This document shows, in pieces, positions 17,109 to 26,434 of a DNA stretch of 37,858 nt (within the stretch, counting starts at the first letter, position 1; every line of letters begins with the position of its first letter). Position numbers and translations under genes: made by a program. The notes beneath the pieces were generated by a model. It was not told the DNA's origin. It made no database searches and saw only the letters and a program-made list of their open reading frames with translations. Source of the DNA: Burkholderiaceae bacterium (GTDB lineage: Bacteria; Pseudomonadota; Gammaproteobacteria; Burkholderiales; Burkholderiaceae_C); the NCBI GenBank assembly GCA_004299095.1, contig SCQQ01000052.1, positions 1 to 37,858 of the forward strand, read 5' to 3'.

Positions 17109-17912
17109 ATGCAAACACCCCGCAACCCTTTCAAGCAAGCGTTGGCCGCAGGTCGGACGCAAATCGGCCTGTGGATCGCGCTCGCCAGCGCCTACAGCAC
17201 CGAACTGCTGGCCGGCGCCGGCTACGACTGGTTGCTGCTCGACGGCGAGCACGCACCCAACGACGTAGCGAGCATCCTGCCGCAGTTGCAAGCGGTTGCC
17301 AGCGCGCAGCAAGCGTACAGCGACCTGCGTTCGCACCCGGTGGTGCGCGTGCCGCTCGGCACCGGCGAAGCGGGCACGGCGTTCATCAAGCGCTACCTCG
17401 ATCTGGGCGCGCAAACACTGCTGGTGCCCATGGTCAATACGTCGGAACAGGCGCAGCAAGTGGTCGCGGCCACGCGCTACGCCCCGGCCGGCGTGCGCGG
17501 CATGGGCAGTGCGCTCGCGCGCGCTTCGCGCTGGCTGGCTTACGAGCAGTACGTACGTGAAGCCGACGAGCAAATCTGCGTGCTGGTGCAAGCCGAAACC
17601 ACGACCGCCATCGCGCATCTGGACGCGATTGCCGCCACGCCCGGCGTGGATGGCGTGTTCATCGGCCCGTTCGATTTGAGCGCGTCCATGGGACATCCGG
17701 GCGAGCCCGATCACCCGGAGGTGCAGGCCACGATAGCGCGCGCCATCCAGCGCATCCTCAAAGCCGGCAAGGCGCCCGGCATCCTGGCGACTGGCGAGCC
17801 AGCCGCGCGCAAGTGGCTCACTGCCGGCGCGCGCTTCGTGGCGGTGGGCGCCGATACGCTGCTGCTGAACGCCGCCGCGCGCGATTTGCTCGCGCGCTAC
17901 AAGACCCCCTGA
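17109..17912 (+). CDS. HpcH/HpaI family aldolase (4-hydroxy-2-oxoheptanedioate aldolase-like)
   Basis: Class II metal-dependent aldolase that cleaves 4-hydroxy-2-oxo acids to pyruvate (or a related 2-oxo acid) plus an aldehyde. 267 residues, family length. Signature [20 protein letters not shown] contains His48; Arg80 in HPVVRVP is the residue that holds the pyruvate enolate; the metal ligands are Glu163 in QAETTTA and Asp189 in [14 protein letters not shown]. The physiological substrate is unclear, since no homoprotocatechuate genes are nearby; these aldolases are promiscuous. Starts 43 bases after murI and is followed 10 bases later by a ketopantoate-reductase-like gene, so co-transcription is likely. 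Confidence 0.92.
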   Translation: MQTPRNPFKQALAAGRTQIGLWIALASAYSTELLAGAGYDWLLLDGEHAPNDVASILPQLQAVASAQQAYSDLRSHPVVRVPLGTGEAGTAFIKRYLDLGAQTLLVPMVNTSEQAQQVVAATRYAPAGVRGMGSALARASRWLAYEQYVREADEQICVLVQAETTTAIAHLDAIAATPGVDGVFIGPFDLSASMGHPGEPDHPEVQATIARAIQRILKAGKAPGILATGEPAARKWLTAGARFVAVGADTLLLNAAARDLLARYKTP

Positions 17913-17921
17913 GCCAAAGCC

Positions 17922-18908
17922 ATGTTCGAAAAGATTGCGATTTACGGTACCGGCGCCATCGGCGGCTGGCTCGGCGCGCGCCTTGCCGCGGCCGGCGCGC
18001 ACGTGGGCGCGGTGGCGCGCGGCGCAACCTTGCAGGCGGTGCGCCAAAACGGCTTGCGGCTGATTGAACAAGGCACCGAGCGCGCCGTCAAGATCGAAGC
18101 CAGCGACGATCCCGCCGCGCTCGGCGCGCAAGACCTGGTGATCGTCGCCGTGAAAGCGCCCGCGATGGCCGCCGTCGCGCAGCACATCGCGCCGCTGCTC
18201 GGTCCAGAAACGACAGTACTCACCGCCATGAACGGCGTGCCGTGGTGGTTCCTGCAAGGCTTCGGCGGCCGAGCCGCCGGCCGCACGCTCGAATCCGTCG
18301 ATCCGGGCGGCGCGGTCGCGCGCGCGATCGCCGCGCGCCGCGTGATCGGCGGCGTGGTGCACGCCAGTTGCTCGCTCGATGCGCCGGGCGTGGTGCATCA
18401 CCGCATGGGCAACCGGCTAATCGTGGGGGAACCCAGCGGCGAAGCCACGGCGCGCGGGCGGGCGCTGCACCGGCTCCTGCAAAAAGCCGGCTTCGACGCC
18501 GAACTCACGCCGCACATCCAGAAAGAGATTTGGTACAAGCTCTGGGGCAACATGACCATCAACCCGGCGTGCGCGCTCACCGGCGCCACGGCCGACCGCA
18601 TCCTGGACGATCCGCTCACGCGCGCCTTCATCAGCCGCATCATGCTGGAGGCGCGCGACATCGGCGCACGCATCGGCATCCCGATCGCGGAAAACCCGGA
18701 AGACCGCCACGCCGTCACGCGCAAGCTCGGTGCGCTCAAACCCTCGATGCTGCAGGACGTGGAAGCGCACAAGCCGCTGGAGCTGGACGCGCTGCTCACG
18801 GCGGTGCGCGAACTGGGCCAGTTGACTCACGTGGCCACGCCCAACACCGACGCGCTGCTGGGGCTTGCGCGGGTGCACGCGCGGGCGCTGGGTCTTTACC
18901 CCGGTTAA
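17922..18908 (+). CDS. 2-dehydropantoate 2-reductase family protein
   Basis: NAD(P)-dependent reductase of the ketopantoate reductase (ApbA/PanE) family, 328 residues. The Rossmann motif GTGAIG is at 9-14; VKAPAMAAVAQHIAPLLG and the tract TVLTAMNGVPWWFLQGF follow; the catalytic lysine is expected in KEIWYKLWGNMTINP, with the C-terminal SMLQDVEAHKPLELDAL typical of the family. It may be the pantothenate enzyme, but many bacteria carry paralogs of other specificity, and the position 10 bases after a 2-oxo-acid aldolase suggests it could act on an aldolase-related 2-oxo acid. I therefore give no gene symbol. Confidence 0.9.
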   Translation: MFEKIAIYGTGAIGGWLGARLAAAGAHVGAVARGATLQAVRQNGLRLIEQGTERAVKIEASDDPAALGAQDLVIVAVKAPAMAAVAQHIAPLLGPETTVLTAMNGVPWWFLQGFGGRAAGRTLESVDPGGAVARAIAARRVIGGVVHASCSLDAPGVVHHRMGNRLIVGEPSGEATARGRALHRLLQKAGFDAELTPHIQKEIWYKLWGNMTINPACALTGATADRILDDPLTRAFISRIMLEARDIGARIGIPIAENPEDRHAVTRKLGALKPSMLQDVEAHKPLELDALLTAVRELGQLTHVATPNTDALLGLARVHARALGLYPG

Positions 18909-18915
18909 ACCACCG

Positions 18916-19818
18916 GTGCCCACGACCCGCGCACTCAGCCGGCTGGCTTTTGCCACGCTGTTTTTCGTGGCGTTCCTGGTGGGTGCGAATCACGTCGCGG
19001 CGCGTTTGGCATTCAACAACGGTGCCGACGTCGCTACCGCCGCGTTCATGCGCAGCATCGGCACGGCGGTGGCGACCGGCATCCTGCTCATCACCGGTCA
19101 CGTTGCGCTGCGTGCCTCGGCGCACGAACGCCGCGCGCTCCTCTTCATCGGCTTTCTGGTCGGTATCCAGAGCCTGTGGCTGTATGGGGCGGTGGCGCGC
19201 CTGCCGGTGGCGCTGGCGCTCCTGGTGTTCAACACCTACCCGTTCCTCACCTCGGTCTGGGCGCGCATCCTCTACCGGCAGCCAATGGAGCGCCGGCTGA
19301 TCGCGATGATGGGCGTGCTGCTGGTCGGCCTGGCGCTGGCGCTCGACCTCTTCGGCACGGCTTCGGGCATCGGTATGGCGGCGCACTGGCGGCAAATGAG
19401 CGTGGGCGTGCTGATGGCGCTGGCGGCCTCGGCCACCTTCAGCCTGGCGCTCATCCTCACGCAGCACGAAGCGGGCGCGGTCGACGGCCGCCTGCGCACC
19501 TTCACCACCATGGTGCTGGCCGCCCTGATCGCGCTGGCGGCGGTGGCGACCGAAGGCGGTTTCCACTGGCCGCATGCCGCGGCCGGCTGGGTCGGCCTCG
19601 TGATCCTGATGCTGTTCTACGGCGTCGGCATCACCGTCATGCTGGCGCTCTTGCCGCGCTGGGGTGTGGTCGGCAATTCGGCCATCCTGAATGCTGAACC
19701 GGTGTTTGCACTGGTGCTGGCATGGATCATCCTGAACGAGACCATGGCGCCGCTGCAGGTGGCAGGAGCGCTGCTGGTAGTCGGCACGGTCATTGCAGTG
19801 GGGTTCCGTCGGGAATGA
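18916..19818 (+). CDS. EamA/DMT family transporter
   Basis: 300-residue inner-membrane protein with ten predicted helices in two EamA repeats (drug/metabolite transporter superfamily). The first repeat starts ATLFFVAFLVGANHVAARLA; the second ends NAEPVFALVLAWIILNETMA PLQVAGALLVVGTV, the usual close of the second EamA unit. Substrate unknown; family members export amino acids, nucleosides or other metabolites. GTG 18916, 7 bases after the PanE-like stop, is chosen as start; the upstream in-frame ATG at 18865 would overlap the preceding gene by 44 bases and add an unlikely Arg-rich segment. Confidence 0.88.
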   Translation: MPTTRALSRLAFATLFFVAFLVGANHVAARLAFNNGADVATAAFMRSIGTAVATGILLITGHVALRASAHERRALLFIGFLVGIQSLWLYGAVARLPVALALLVFNTYPFLTSVWARILYRQPMERRLIAMMGVLLVGLALALDLFGTASGIGMAAHWRQMSVGVLMALAASATFSLALILTQHEAGAVDGRLRTFTTMVLAALIALAAVATEGGFHWPHAAAGWVGLVILMLFYGVGITVMLALLPRWGVVGNSAILNAEPVFALVLAWIILNETMAPLQVAGALLVVGTVIAVGFRRE

Positions 19819-19885
19819 CGACCGTCACGAGGGCGTGCCTCTGCACGCGACGCCGCGGTGATAGTCCATCGCACGAAAGCACCGC

Positions 19886-21133
19886 GTGGTCCTGAACTAC
19901 GTCTGGCTCGGCTTCTTCATCAGCGCGTTCGTGGCGGCGCTGGTGCAAACGCTGATGGGCGATTTCAGCGTGTTCCCGCGCGTCATGACGGCGCTGTTCG
20001 ACGCGGCGCAGACCAGCTTCGAGATCGCGCTGGCGCTCACCGGGATGATGGCGCTCTGGCTCGGCTTCATGCGCATCGGCGAGCGCGCGGGCGTGATGGA
20101 CGGCTTCGCCCGCGGGGTCGAACCGGTCATGCGCCATCTGTTCCCGGGCGTGCCACGCGGCCATGCGGCGCAGGGCGCGATGACCATGAACATCAGCGCC
20201 AACCTGCTGGGCCTCGACAACGCCGCCACACCACTGGGCCTGAAAGCCATGCAGGAGCTGCAGGCGCTCAACCCGGAGCCGGAGACCGCCACCAACGCGC
20301 AAATCATGTTCATGGTGCTAAACACCGCCGGACTCACGCTGATCCCGACGTCGGTGATCGCGATCCGGCAGACGCTGGCGATCAAGCAGGGTGTCACCGG
20401 CTTCAACGCCGCCGACATTTTCCTGCCCACGCTGGTGGTGACAGCGATCACGCTGGTGGTTGCCATCGGCTCGGTCGCCTGGGTGCAGCGCATCAACCTG
20501 CTGCGCGCCAGCCTGCTGATTCCACTCGCCGTACTCACGGCCGTGCTCGGCGCCTTGAGCTGGTGGCTCGCCGGCCTGTCGGCCGCAGACGCAAGCCGCT
20601 GGATGGGCCTGATCGGCGCCGCGGCCATCCTCTCCATCGTGCTGCTCTTCCTGGTGGCAGGCGCGGTGCGCAAAGTCAACGTGTACGACGCCTTCGTCGA
20701 CGGCGCCAAGGGCGGCTTCGACGTCGCCGTGCTGATCATTCCCTACCTGGTCGCCATGCTCTGCGCCATCGCCGTGTTCCGCGCCGCCGGCCTGCTCGAC
20801 TGGCTGATGCACGGCATCGCGTTCGGGGTCGCGGCGGCCGGGTTGCCCACCGATTTCCTGCCCGCCGTGCCGGTGGCGCTGATGAAAGTGCTCTCCGGCT
20901 CGGGCGCGCGCGGCCTCATGGTGGACGTGATGGAGCACTACGGCGTGGCGTCTTTCCCCGGCGAACTCGCGGCCATCATCCAGGGATCGACGGAGACCAC
21001 GTTCTACGTGCTCGCGGTGTATTTCGGCAGCGTGGGCGTGAAGCACGTGCGCCATGCGCTGGCGTGCGCACTGACGGCGGACGGGGTCGGGTTGGTCGCG
21101 GCGGTTGTCGTGGGGTATGCGTTTTTCAAATAG
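19886..21133 (+). CDS. Nucleoside recognition (Gate) domain membrane protein, SpmA-SpmB fusion type
   Basis: 415-residue polytopic membrane protein in which an SpmA-like half (to about residue 190, including TMNISANLLGLDNAATPLGLKAMQELQ) is joined to an SpmB-like half (KGGFDVAVLIIPYLVAMLCAI, LMKVLSGSGARGLMVDVME, IIQGSTETTFYVLAVYFGSV). In Bacillus the separate SpmA and SpmB proteins take part in spore dehydration; in non-spore-formers the role is unknown, possibly nucleoside or small-molecule transport. GTG 19886 gives MVLNYVWLGFFISAF, the expected N-terminus. Thirteen bases upstream of the DUF2272 gene. Confidence 0.88.
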   Translation: MVLNYVWLGFFISAFVAALVQTLMGDFSVFPRVMTALFDAAQTSFEIALALTGMMALWLGFMRIGERAGVMDGFARGVEPVMRHLFPGVPRGHAAQGAMTMNISANLLGLDNAATPLGLKAMQELQALNPEPETATNAQIMFMVLNTAGLTLIPTSVIAIRQTLAIKQGVTGFNAADIFLPTLVVTAITLVVAIGSVAWVQRINLLRASLLIPLAVLTAVLGALSWWLAGLSAADASRWMGLIGAAAILSIVLLFLVAGAVRKVNVYDAFVDGAKGGFDVAVLIIPYLVAMLCAIAVFRAAGLLDWLMHGIAFGVAAAGLPTDFLPAVPVALMKVLSGSGARGLMVDVMEHYGVASFPGELAAIIQGSTETTFYVLAVYFGSVGVKHVRHALACALTADGVGLVAAVVVGYAFFK

Positions 21134-21145
21134 AGCCAAAACGCC

Positions 21146-22168
21146 ATGAGACCTGTTCACGCTGGTTTGCGGCCCCTTGCACCGTGGGTCGTCGCAACCG
21201 CGGTCGCGCTGGCCGCGCTGTTGCCTACGCCCGCCGCCGCGCAATCCGCATGTCAGCGCGAACCACAGCTCGCGCGACCCGCCGTCGCCGCCACGCTGGC
21301 GACCGTTGCCCTGAACGAAAACGCCCACATGGGCGGTTCGCTCATCGACGAAAGCGGCGGGCTGATCCAGCAGGGCTTCTACGAAGCCGAGCGCGACCAT
21401 CTGCCGGGCGACGAGCCCGCTTGGCGGCGCGTGTGGAACTACTGGCGCGCGGTGCCCGACGTGTACGCCCGCGACTTCGCGCCGCTGGAAGCACTCGGGT
21501 CCACGGCCGAGCAGCGCGTGGCGCTGATCGATCACCCGTGGTCGGCCGTGTTCATTTCGTGGGTGATGCGCTCGGCCGGTTTCACCGAAGCGCAGTTCGA
21601 TTTTTCCGCGCTGCACAGCGACTACGTGCGCGCGGCGCTGGATGAAACCGCCGCGGAAGCTGCGAGGCAACCGACCGACTACGCCTACCGCGCCTGCGAT
21701 CTGGCGCAGACCGCGCCGCGCGTGGGCGACCTGCTGTGCTTCGCGCGCGCGGACGACGCCTCGCTCGTCACGTTCGACGCCGTGCGCGCCGCCGTGCTGC
21801 AAGGCTCGATCCCGATGCACTGTGATCTGGTGGTGAAGCGGGACGCCGCGCACATCGAAACCGTGGGCGGCAACGTGGCGCAGTCGGTCACGCTGCGGCG
21901 CCTGCGCCTGGCAGCCGATGGCAGCGGCCGGCTCTGGCCGGGTTATCTGGAATCCGCACATCGGGCACAGGCCGCCGCGCTCGCAGGACAGCCCAGCGCG
22001 GGCACGGCAGCCGCACTGCTGCCGGACACCTATCTGAGCCAGCAGCCATGGAGCGTGCTGCTGCAGTTGCGCAACGGGGTCATCACAACGGGAACAAACC
22101 CGGTCGTCAGCCCGCGGCTTGGCGGGCCGCCGCCTCCGATCACGCCCGATTCGATTTACCGCAACTGA
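21146..22168 (+). CDS. DUF2272 domain-containing exported protein
   Basis: 340 residues. An N-terminal signal peptide of about 33 residues (WVVATAVALAALLPTPAAAQ) targets it to the periplasm. The rest fits DUF2272: an ERDHLPGDEPAWRRVWNYWR segment, then HPWSAVFISWVMRSAGFTEAQF and HSDYVRAAL, a PRVGDLLCFAR motif, MHCDLVVKRDAAHIETVGGN and VTLRRLRL. The Trp-Ser-x-x-Phe, Gly-Asp-Leu and His-Cys-Asp pattern resembles amidase/NlpC-like papain folds (CHAP-like), so a cell-wall hydrolase is conceivable, but the catalytic residues are not established. The last ~40 residues are Pro-rich and low complexity. Twelve bases after the SpmAB-like gene. Confidence 0.8.
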   Translation: MRPVHAGLRPLAPWVVATAVALAALLPTPAAAQSACQREPQLARPAVAATLATVALNENAHMGGSLIDESGGLIQQGFYEAERDHLPGDEPAWRRVWNYWRAVPDVYARDFAPLEALGSTAEQRVALIDHPWSAVFISWVMRSAGFTEAQFDFSALHSDYVRAALDETAAEAARQPTDYAYRACDLAQTAPRVGDLLCFARADDASLVTFDAVRAAVLQGSIPMHCDLVVKRDAAHIETVGGNVAQSVTLRRLRLAADGSGRLWPGYLESAHRAQAAALAGQPSAGTAAALLPDTYLSQQPWSVLLQLRNGVITTGTNPVVSPRLGGPPPPITPDSIYRN

Positions 22169-22309
22169 CGCGCGGGCCATGGCCGTGACGCAGCGTTCGC
22201 AAAGCCTGCCGGACACGGGGGAAAGCGAGCTTTAGATAATCGACGCCGCAAGCGGCAGGCCACGCGGACCCCACCCGGTGGCCCTGCCGCGTTTTCCAGG
22301 AACCCCACC

Positions 22310-24307
22310 ATGCCCGCCTCACGCCACCCCGAATCCGAACTGACGCTGCGCGGCATCGTGATCGGCATCCTGATCACGCTGGTGTTCACGGCGGCCAACG
22401 TGTATTTCGGGCTCAAGGCGGGGCTTACGTTCGCCACCTCGATCCCGGCGGCGGTGATTTCCATGGCCATCCTGCGCAAGTTCCAGCGCGTGACCATCCA
22501 GGAAAACAACATCGTGCAGACCGTGGCATCGGCCGCGGGAACGCTCTCGGCCATCATCTTCGTGCTGCCGGGGCTGGTCATGATCGGCTGGTGGCAAGGT
22601 TTTCCGTTCTGGCAGACGTTCGGCATCTGCGCCACCGGCGGCGTGCTGGGCGTGATGTACACCATCCCGCTGCGGCGCGCGCTGGTCACCGATTCGGACC
22701 TGCCCTACCCGGAAGGCGTGGCCTGCGCCGAAGTGCTCAAGGTGGGCGCCGAAACCGGCCGTTCCAGCGGTGACGCGGGCGAGCACGCCACCGGCCGCGC
22801 GGGGCTGATGGCGGTGATCGTGGGCGGTGTCGTTTCCGCAGCGTTCGCGCTCATCGTCGCCACCAAGCTGTTCGCCGCGTCGCTGTCGGACTATTTCCGC
22901 GTGGGCAAGGGCGTGACCGGCTACGACTTCAGCCTGTCGATGGCGCTGTTCGCGGTGGGGCACCTGGTCGGCTTCTGGGTCGGCCTCGCCATGCTGGTGG
23001 GCGCCATCGTCGGCTGGGGCTGGGGCATTCCGCACTACAGCGCGCTGGCCGGCACCGCGCCGGGCTCGCTCCTGGACCTGGCGCAATCCACCTGGTCGCA
23101 CAAGGTGCGCTTCGTCGGCGCCGGCGCCATCGGCGTGGCCGCGGTCTGGGCGCTGGTCAGGCTGGTGCGGCCAGTGTGGACCGGGCTGCAAGATGCGTGG
23201 CGTTCCTCGCGCGTGCGCAAGGCCGGGCGCGGCGACACGCTGCCGCGCACCGAGTTCGACATTCCGATCTCCATCGTCGGCCTGGTGATCGCCGTCACGC
23301 TGGTGCCCATCGTCTGGCTGCTGGTGCATTTCATCCAGGCGAGCGGCCTGCACGGGCACGTGCTGGAACTGGCGATCAGCACCGGCATCTTCATCGTGCT
23401 GATCACCGTGTTCGTGGCCGCGGTGTGCGGCTACATGGCGGGGCTGATCGGCGCCAGCAACAGCCCACTCTCGGGCGTGGGCATCCTGGTGATCATCATC
23501 GCCTCGCTGCTGCTCACGCTCGGCTTCGGCCACCTGTATCCAGGCGACGAGGCCAAGGCGCTGGTGGCGTACGCCCTGTTTGCCACCTCGATCATCTTTG
23601 CCGGCGCCACCATTTCCAACGACAACCTGCAAGACCTGAAGACCGGCCAACTGGTGGACGCCACACCCTGGAAGCAGCAGGTGGCGCTGGTGATCGGCGT
23701 AGCCGCGGGCGCGGTCATCATCCCGCCAGTGCTGGATTTGCTGCGCGCGGCCTACGGCTTCGTCGGCATGCCCGACGCCGACCTGTCGCGCGCGCTGCCG
23801 GCGCCGCAGGCCGGACTGATTTCGGCGCTGGCGCAAGGCGTGATCGAGAGCAACATCGACTGGAACCTGATTGGTGTCGGCGCCGCCATCGGCGTGGCCG
23901 CCGTCATCGTCGACGAGCTGCTGGCGCGCACCCGGAGCGGCGCCAAGCTGCCGCCGCTGGGCGTCGGACTCGGCATTTACCTGCCGACCTCGACCACGCT
24001 GATGGTCGTGGTCGGCGCGCTCGTGGGTTCGTGGTTCAACCGCCGCGCCGACCAGAAGCCGAAGCCGCAGGCCGATGCCACCAGGCAGCTCGGCGTGTTG
24101 CTGGCCTCGGGCCTGATCGTCGGCGAAAGCCTGATGGGCGTGGTGCTCGCGGCCATCATCGCGTTCTCCGGCGGCGGCGCGCCGCTCGCGCTCGTCGGCA
24201 GCGGCTTCGCCACGCTGTCGCTCTGGCTGGGCGGGGGCGTGTTCGCGCTGGCGCTGATCGCGCTGTACCGTTGGATTGCGCGTGCCGGGGCGCGGGCGAT
24301 CGCCTAA
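22310..24307 (+). CDS. OPT family oligopeptide transporter
   Basis: 665-residue membrane protein with about 14-16 hydrophobic helices. The start MPASRHPESELTLRGIVIGI and the following VYFGLKAGLTFATSIPAAVI are hallmarks of the bacterial OPT family, as are QENNIVQTVASAAGT and IPLRRALVTDSDLPYPEGVA. AGCGTLFAT-like features of eukaryotic members are absent; the family imports peptides or metal chelates, and the substrate here is unknown. RBS CAGGA precedes ATG 22310. A 140-base gap separates it from the DUF2272 gene. Confidence 0.93.
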   Translation: MPASRHPESELTLRGIVIGILITLVFTAANVYFGLKAGLTFATSIPAAVISMAILRKFQRVTIQENNIVQTVASAAGTLSAIIFVLPGLVMIGWWQGFPFWQTFGICATGGVLGVMYTIPLRRALVTDSDLPYPEGVACAEVLKVGAETGRSSGDAGEHATGRAGLMAVIVGGVVSAAFALIVATKLFAASLSDYFRVGKGVTGYDFSLSMALFAVGHLVGFWVGLAMLVGAIVGWGWGIPHYSALAGTAPGSLLDLAQSTWSHKVRFVGAGAIGVAAVWALVRLVRPVWTGLQDAWRSSRVRKAGRGDTLPRTEFDIPISIVGLVIAVTLVPIVWLLVHFIQASGLHGHVLELAISTGIFIVLITVFVAAVCGYMAGLIGASNSPLSGVGILVIIIASLLLTLGFGHLYPGDEAKALVAYALFATSIIFAGATISNDNLQDLKTGQLVDATPWKQQVALVIGVAAGAVIIPPVLDLLRAAYGFVGMPDADLSRALPAPQAGLISALAQGVIESNIDWNLIGVGAAIGVAAVIVDELLARTRSGAKLPPLGVGLGIYLPTSTTLMVVVGALVGSWFNRRADQKPKPQADATRQLGVLLASGLIVGESLMGVVLAAIIAFSGGGAPLALVGSGFATLSLWLGGGVFALALIALYRWIARAGARAIA

Positions 24308-24468
24308 TGGAACGCCTGGCAGCCATGGAGCCGGCGCGCGCGGCCGCGGATCGTCGCTTGATCGCCGCGACAGCCAGCGAATGCGTGGCACACTCGCCCG
24401 TCTTTTCCGGGGGCTGCCGCGCCGGCTCGACGATTCGGCTGCAGCAACGCCCCCATTGATCCGCGTTC

Positions 24469-26049
24469 ATGAAAATCGCTCGCCGCTCCGCCCCATCGTC
24501 CGCCCAAATCGTTTGGTGCCTGGCCGCCCTGTGCGCCATCTGGGCCGTCGCCACGTGGTTCCCCAACGCCAATCTGGACCACTACCACGACATGCTGGAG
24601 AACTACGCGTGGTCGCAGCCGCTGCGCTGGGGCACGCACAAGCACCCGCCGTTTTTCGGCTGGACCACGGGGGCGTGGTTCGCGCTGTTTCCGCAGGATG
24701 ACCTGAGCTACCGCTTCCTGTCGTATTTCAACGTCTTCGTCGGGCTGATCGGGGTCTGGTTCCTGGCGCGGCGGCTGAAACTGGGCGCCGCAGCGCCCTG
24801 GGCCGCGCTGCTGCTGCTTTGGACACTGCCATACACCAACCTGGCGGCCAAATTCAACGCCAACACGCAATTGCTTTCGATCTGGCCGTGGGGCGCCTGC
24901 TTGCTGCTGGCTTCGTGGCAGGAAACCGGTTGGCGGCGCTTCTGGACCAGCATTGGCCTCGGGCTGGTGGCGGCGGCGGCCATGCTGAGCAAGTATTACA
25001 GCGGCCTGTTCCTGGCGGGCCTGCTGGTGCCGGCGCTGCTGCACCGCGACGGCCGGCGCTGGTTCTCGACTTGGTCGCCGTATCTGGCGGTGGCGGTCTT
25101 TGCGCTGGCCCTGGTGCCACACGTGATCTGGAGCTTCGCCAACGGCTGGCCGACCCTGACCTACGCCGAGGAACAGGGCGGCGGCACTGTCTCCTGGCAC
25201 TACATCCTGCACTTCGGGCTGGCGCCGCTGTTCTACTGGTTGCCTGCATGGCTGGCACTTTGCCTGGTCTGGGCGCATGTGCACGCGCGTCGCAGCGGCG
25301 CGTCGTGGCTGCGCACGTCCGGCCGATTCCTGGTGCAAAGCTGGCTGCCGCGCGGACGCGACGACGTGCTGTTCTGGCTTGCCTTCATGCCATGGGCACT
25401 GTCGATCGGCTTTGCGCTGGCGGAACTGGTGGCGCTGTCCACGCCTTGGGCGATTCCGATCGGCTATGCGTATTCCGTGCTGTGGCTGCGCAACTTGCGA
25501 CAACTCGCGCCCGAAGCCGAGCCACAGGTGCTGCAACGCCTGGCCCGCGCCTGGTGGCCGGTGGCGGCGCTGGTCGTCGTGCTGGCGGTGGTGGTGGCGG
25601 TCGTGAACGCGCGCGACGGCAACGCCGGCTATTACCGTCCGGAAAAAGTGGCGGCGCAGACCATCGTGCACGATTGGCACCTGCGCCATCCGGGCCAAAA
25701 ACTGCAATGGGTGGGCGGCGACTGGGCCGGCAACGCCATGCTGGCGTTTTATGCGCAGCCGCATCTGCTGACCGTGCCGGGCCTGCCCGACAGTCCCGAA
25801 GCGCGCATGGAACAAGTGGGCGACTGGCTGCACCAGAACGGCGTGCTGCTGTGCCTGCGCGGCGAGGTCAAGGGGAGCACGGCGCCTGCGCCCACCGACT
25901 GCGACCAGCAAGCGGCGCAATGGCTGGCCGCGCGCGGACTGTCCAGCACCCCACACGTGGTGCGGGCCGAGCGCAGCGGCTGGCGCTTCCCGCATCCGCG
26001 TGCCTGGGACTACGCGGTGTACGACGTGGACGCGGTGCCGCAACGCTGA
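24469..26049 (+). CDS. Glycosyltransferase family 39 protein (ArnT/PMT_2-like)
   Basis: 526-residue inner-membrane protein: about ten to twelve hydrophobic helices followed by a soluble periplasmic tail from around residue 390. The first loop has NLDHYHDMLENYAWSQ and GTHKHPPFFGW, matching the acidic catalytic loop and HPP motif of the PMT_2 domain, where a lipid-linked sugar is moved to an acceptor on the periplasmic side. FNANTQLLSIWPWGACLLLA and MLSKYYSGLFLAGLLVPALL also match. The acceptor may be lipid A or another envelope glycan, consistent with the LPS gene at the left end, but it is not shown. No Shine-Dalgarno visible before ATG 24469. Confidence 0.88.
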   Translation: MKIARRSAPSSAQIVWCLAALCAIWAVATWFPNANLDHYHDMLENYAWSQPLRWGTHKHPPFFGWTTGAWFALFPQDDLSYRFLSYFNVFVGLIGVWFLARRLKLGAAAPWAALLLLWTLPYTNLAAKFNANTQLLSIWPWGACLLLASWQETGWRRFWTSIGLGLVAAAAMLSKYYSGLFLAGLLVPALLHRDGRRWFSTWSPYLAVAVFALALVPHVIWSFANGWPTLTYAEEQGGGTVSWHYILHFGLAPLFYWLPAWLALCLVWAHVHARRSGASWLRTSGRFLVQSWLPRGRDDVLFWLAFMPWALSIGFALAELVALSTPWAIPIGYAYSVLWLRNLRQLAPEAEPQVLQRLARAWWPVAALVVVLAVVVAVVNARDGNAGYYRPEKVAAQTIVHDWHLRHPGQKLQWVGGDWAGNAMLAFYAQPHLLTVPGLPDSPEARMEQVGDWLHQNGVLLCLRGEVKGSTAPAPTDCDQQAAQWLAARGLSSTPHVVRAERSGWRFPHPRAWDYAVYDVDAVPQR

Positions 26050-26434
26050 CGGCGCGAGGCGCCGGGCGCGGGGAGAAATCGTCCATACGTCCGCGCACAG
26101 TTGAGCGGAACGCGGAACAATGCCCGTGTCGCAGCGCGTGAACGAAATGCCCTCGAAACCGCTCTCACGCATGATCCTGGAAACGACAGTTGACCGCTCG
26201 TGATTCCCACCAGAACTGCATGAACATTGACGTCAGCCGCTTCGATGCACATCACCTTTTGGATGCGCACGCTCCATGCTCGCCAGTACTACTTCTCGGT
26301 GCGCCGTGCCGCGTTGCTCCGCCTCGCGAGCGCGGGCCCGCAGTGTTGTCGCGCCTTGCCGGCACGCCGACCGCGGCACTGGCGGACGTTGTTCAACCGC
26401 CGTTCCCAGGATGATCCAACGCAGGGTCCGTTTC
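26050..26434. other. Intergenic region before the DUF4136 lipoprotein gene
   Basis: 385 bases with nothing I can identify as coding. The first bases form a short GC stem (GGCG/CGCC) but lack a U-tract. The promoter of the lipoprotein gene presumably lies in the later half; no strong box is seen. Confidence 0.5.

Noticed and set aside
15975-18401. 808-codon minus-strand open frame opposite murI and the aldolase
   Set aside because: Antisense shadow of motif-supported genes; no protein features of its own.
19858-21645. 595-codon plus-strand frame overlapping the SpmAB-like gene
   Set aside because: Out of frame with a gene whose motifs are clear; composition is Arg-rich shadow.
24304-26172. 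622-codon minus-strand frame opposite the GT39 gene
   Set aside because: Shadow; the plus-strand product has helices and catalytic loop motifs.
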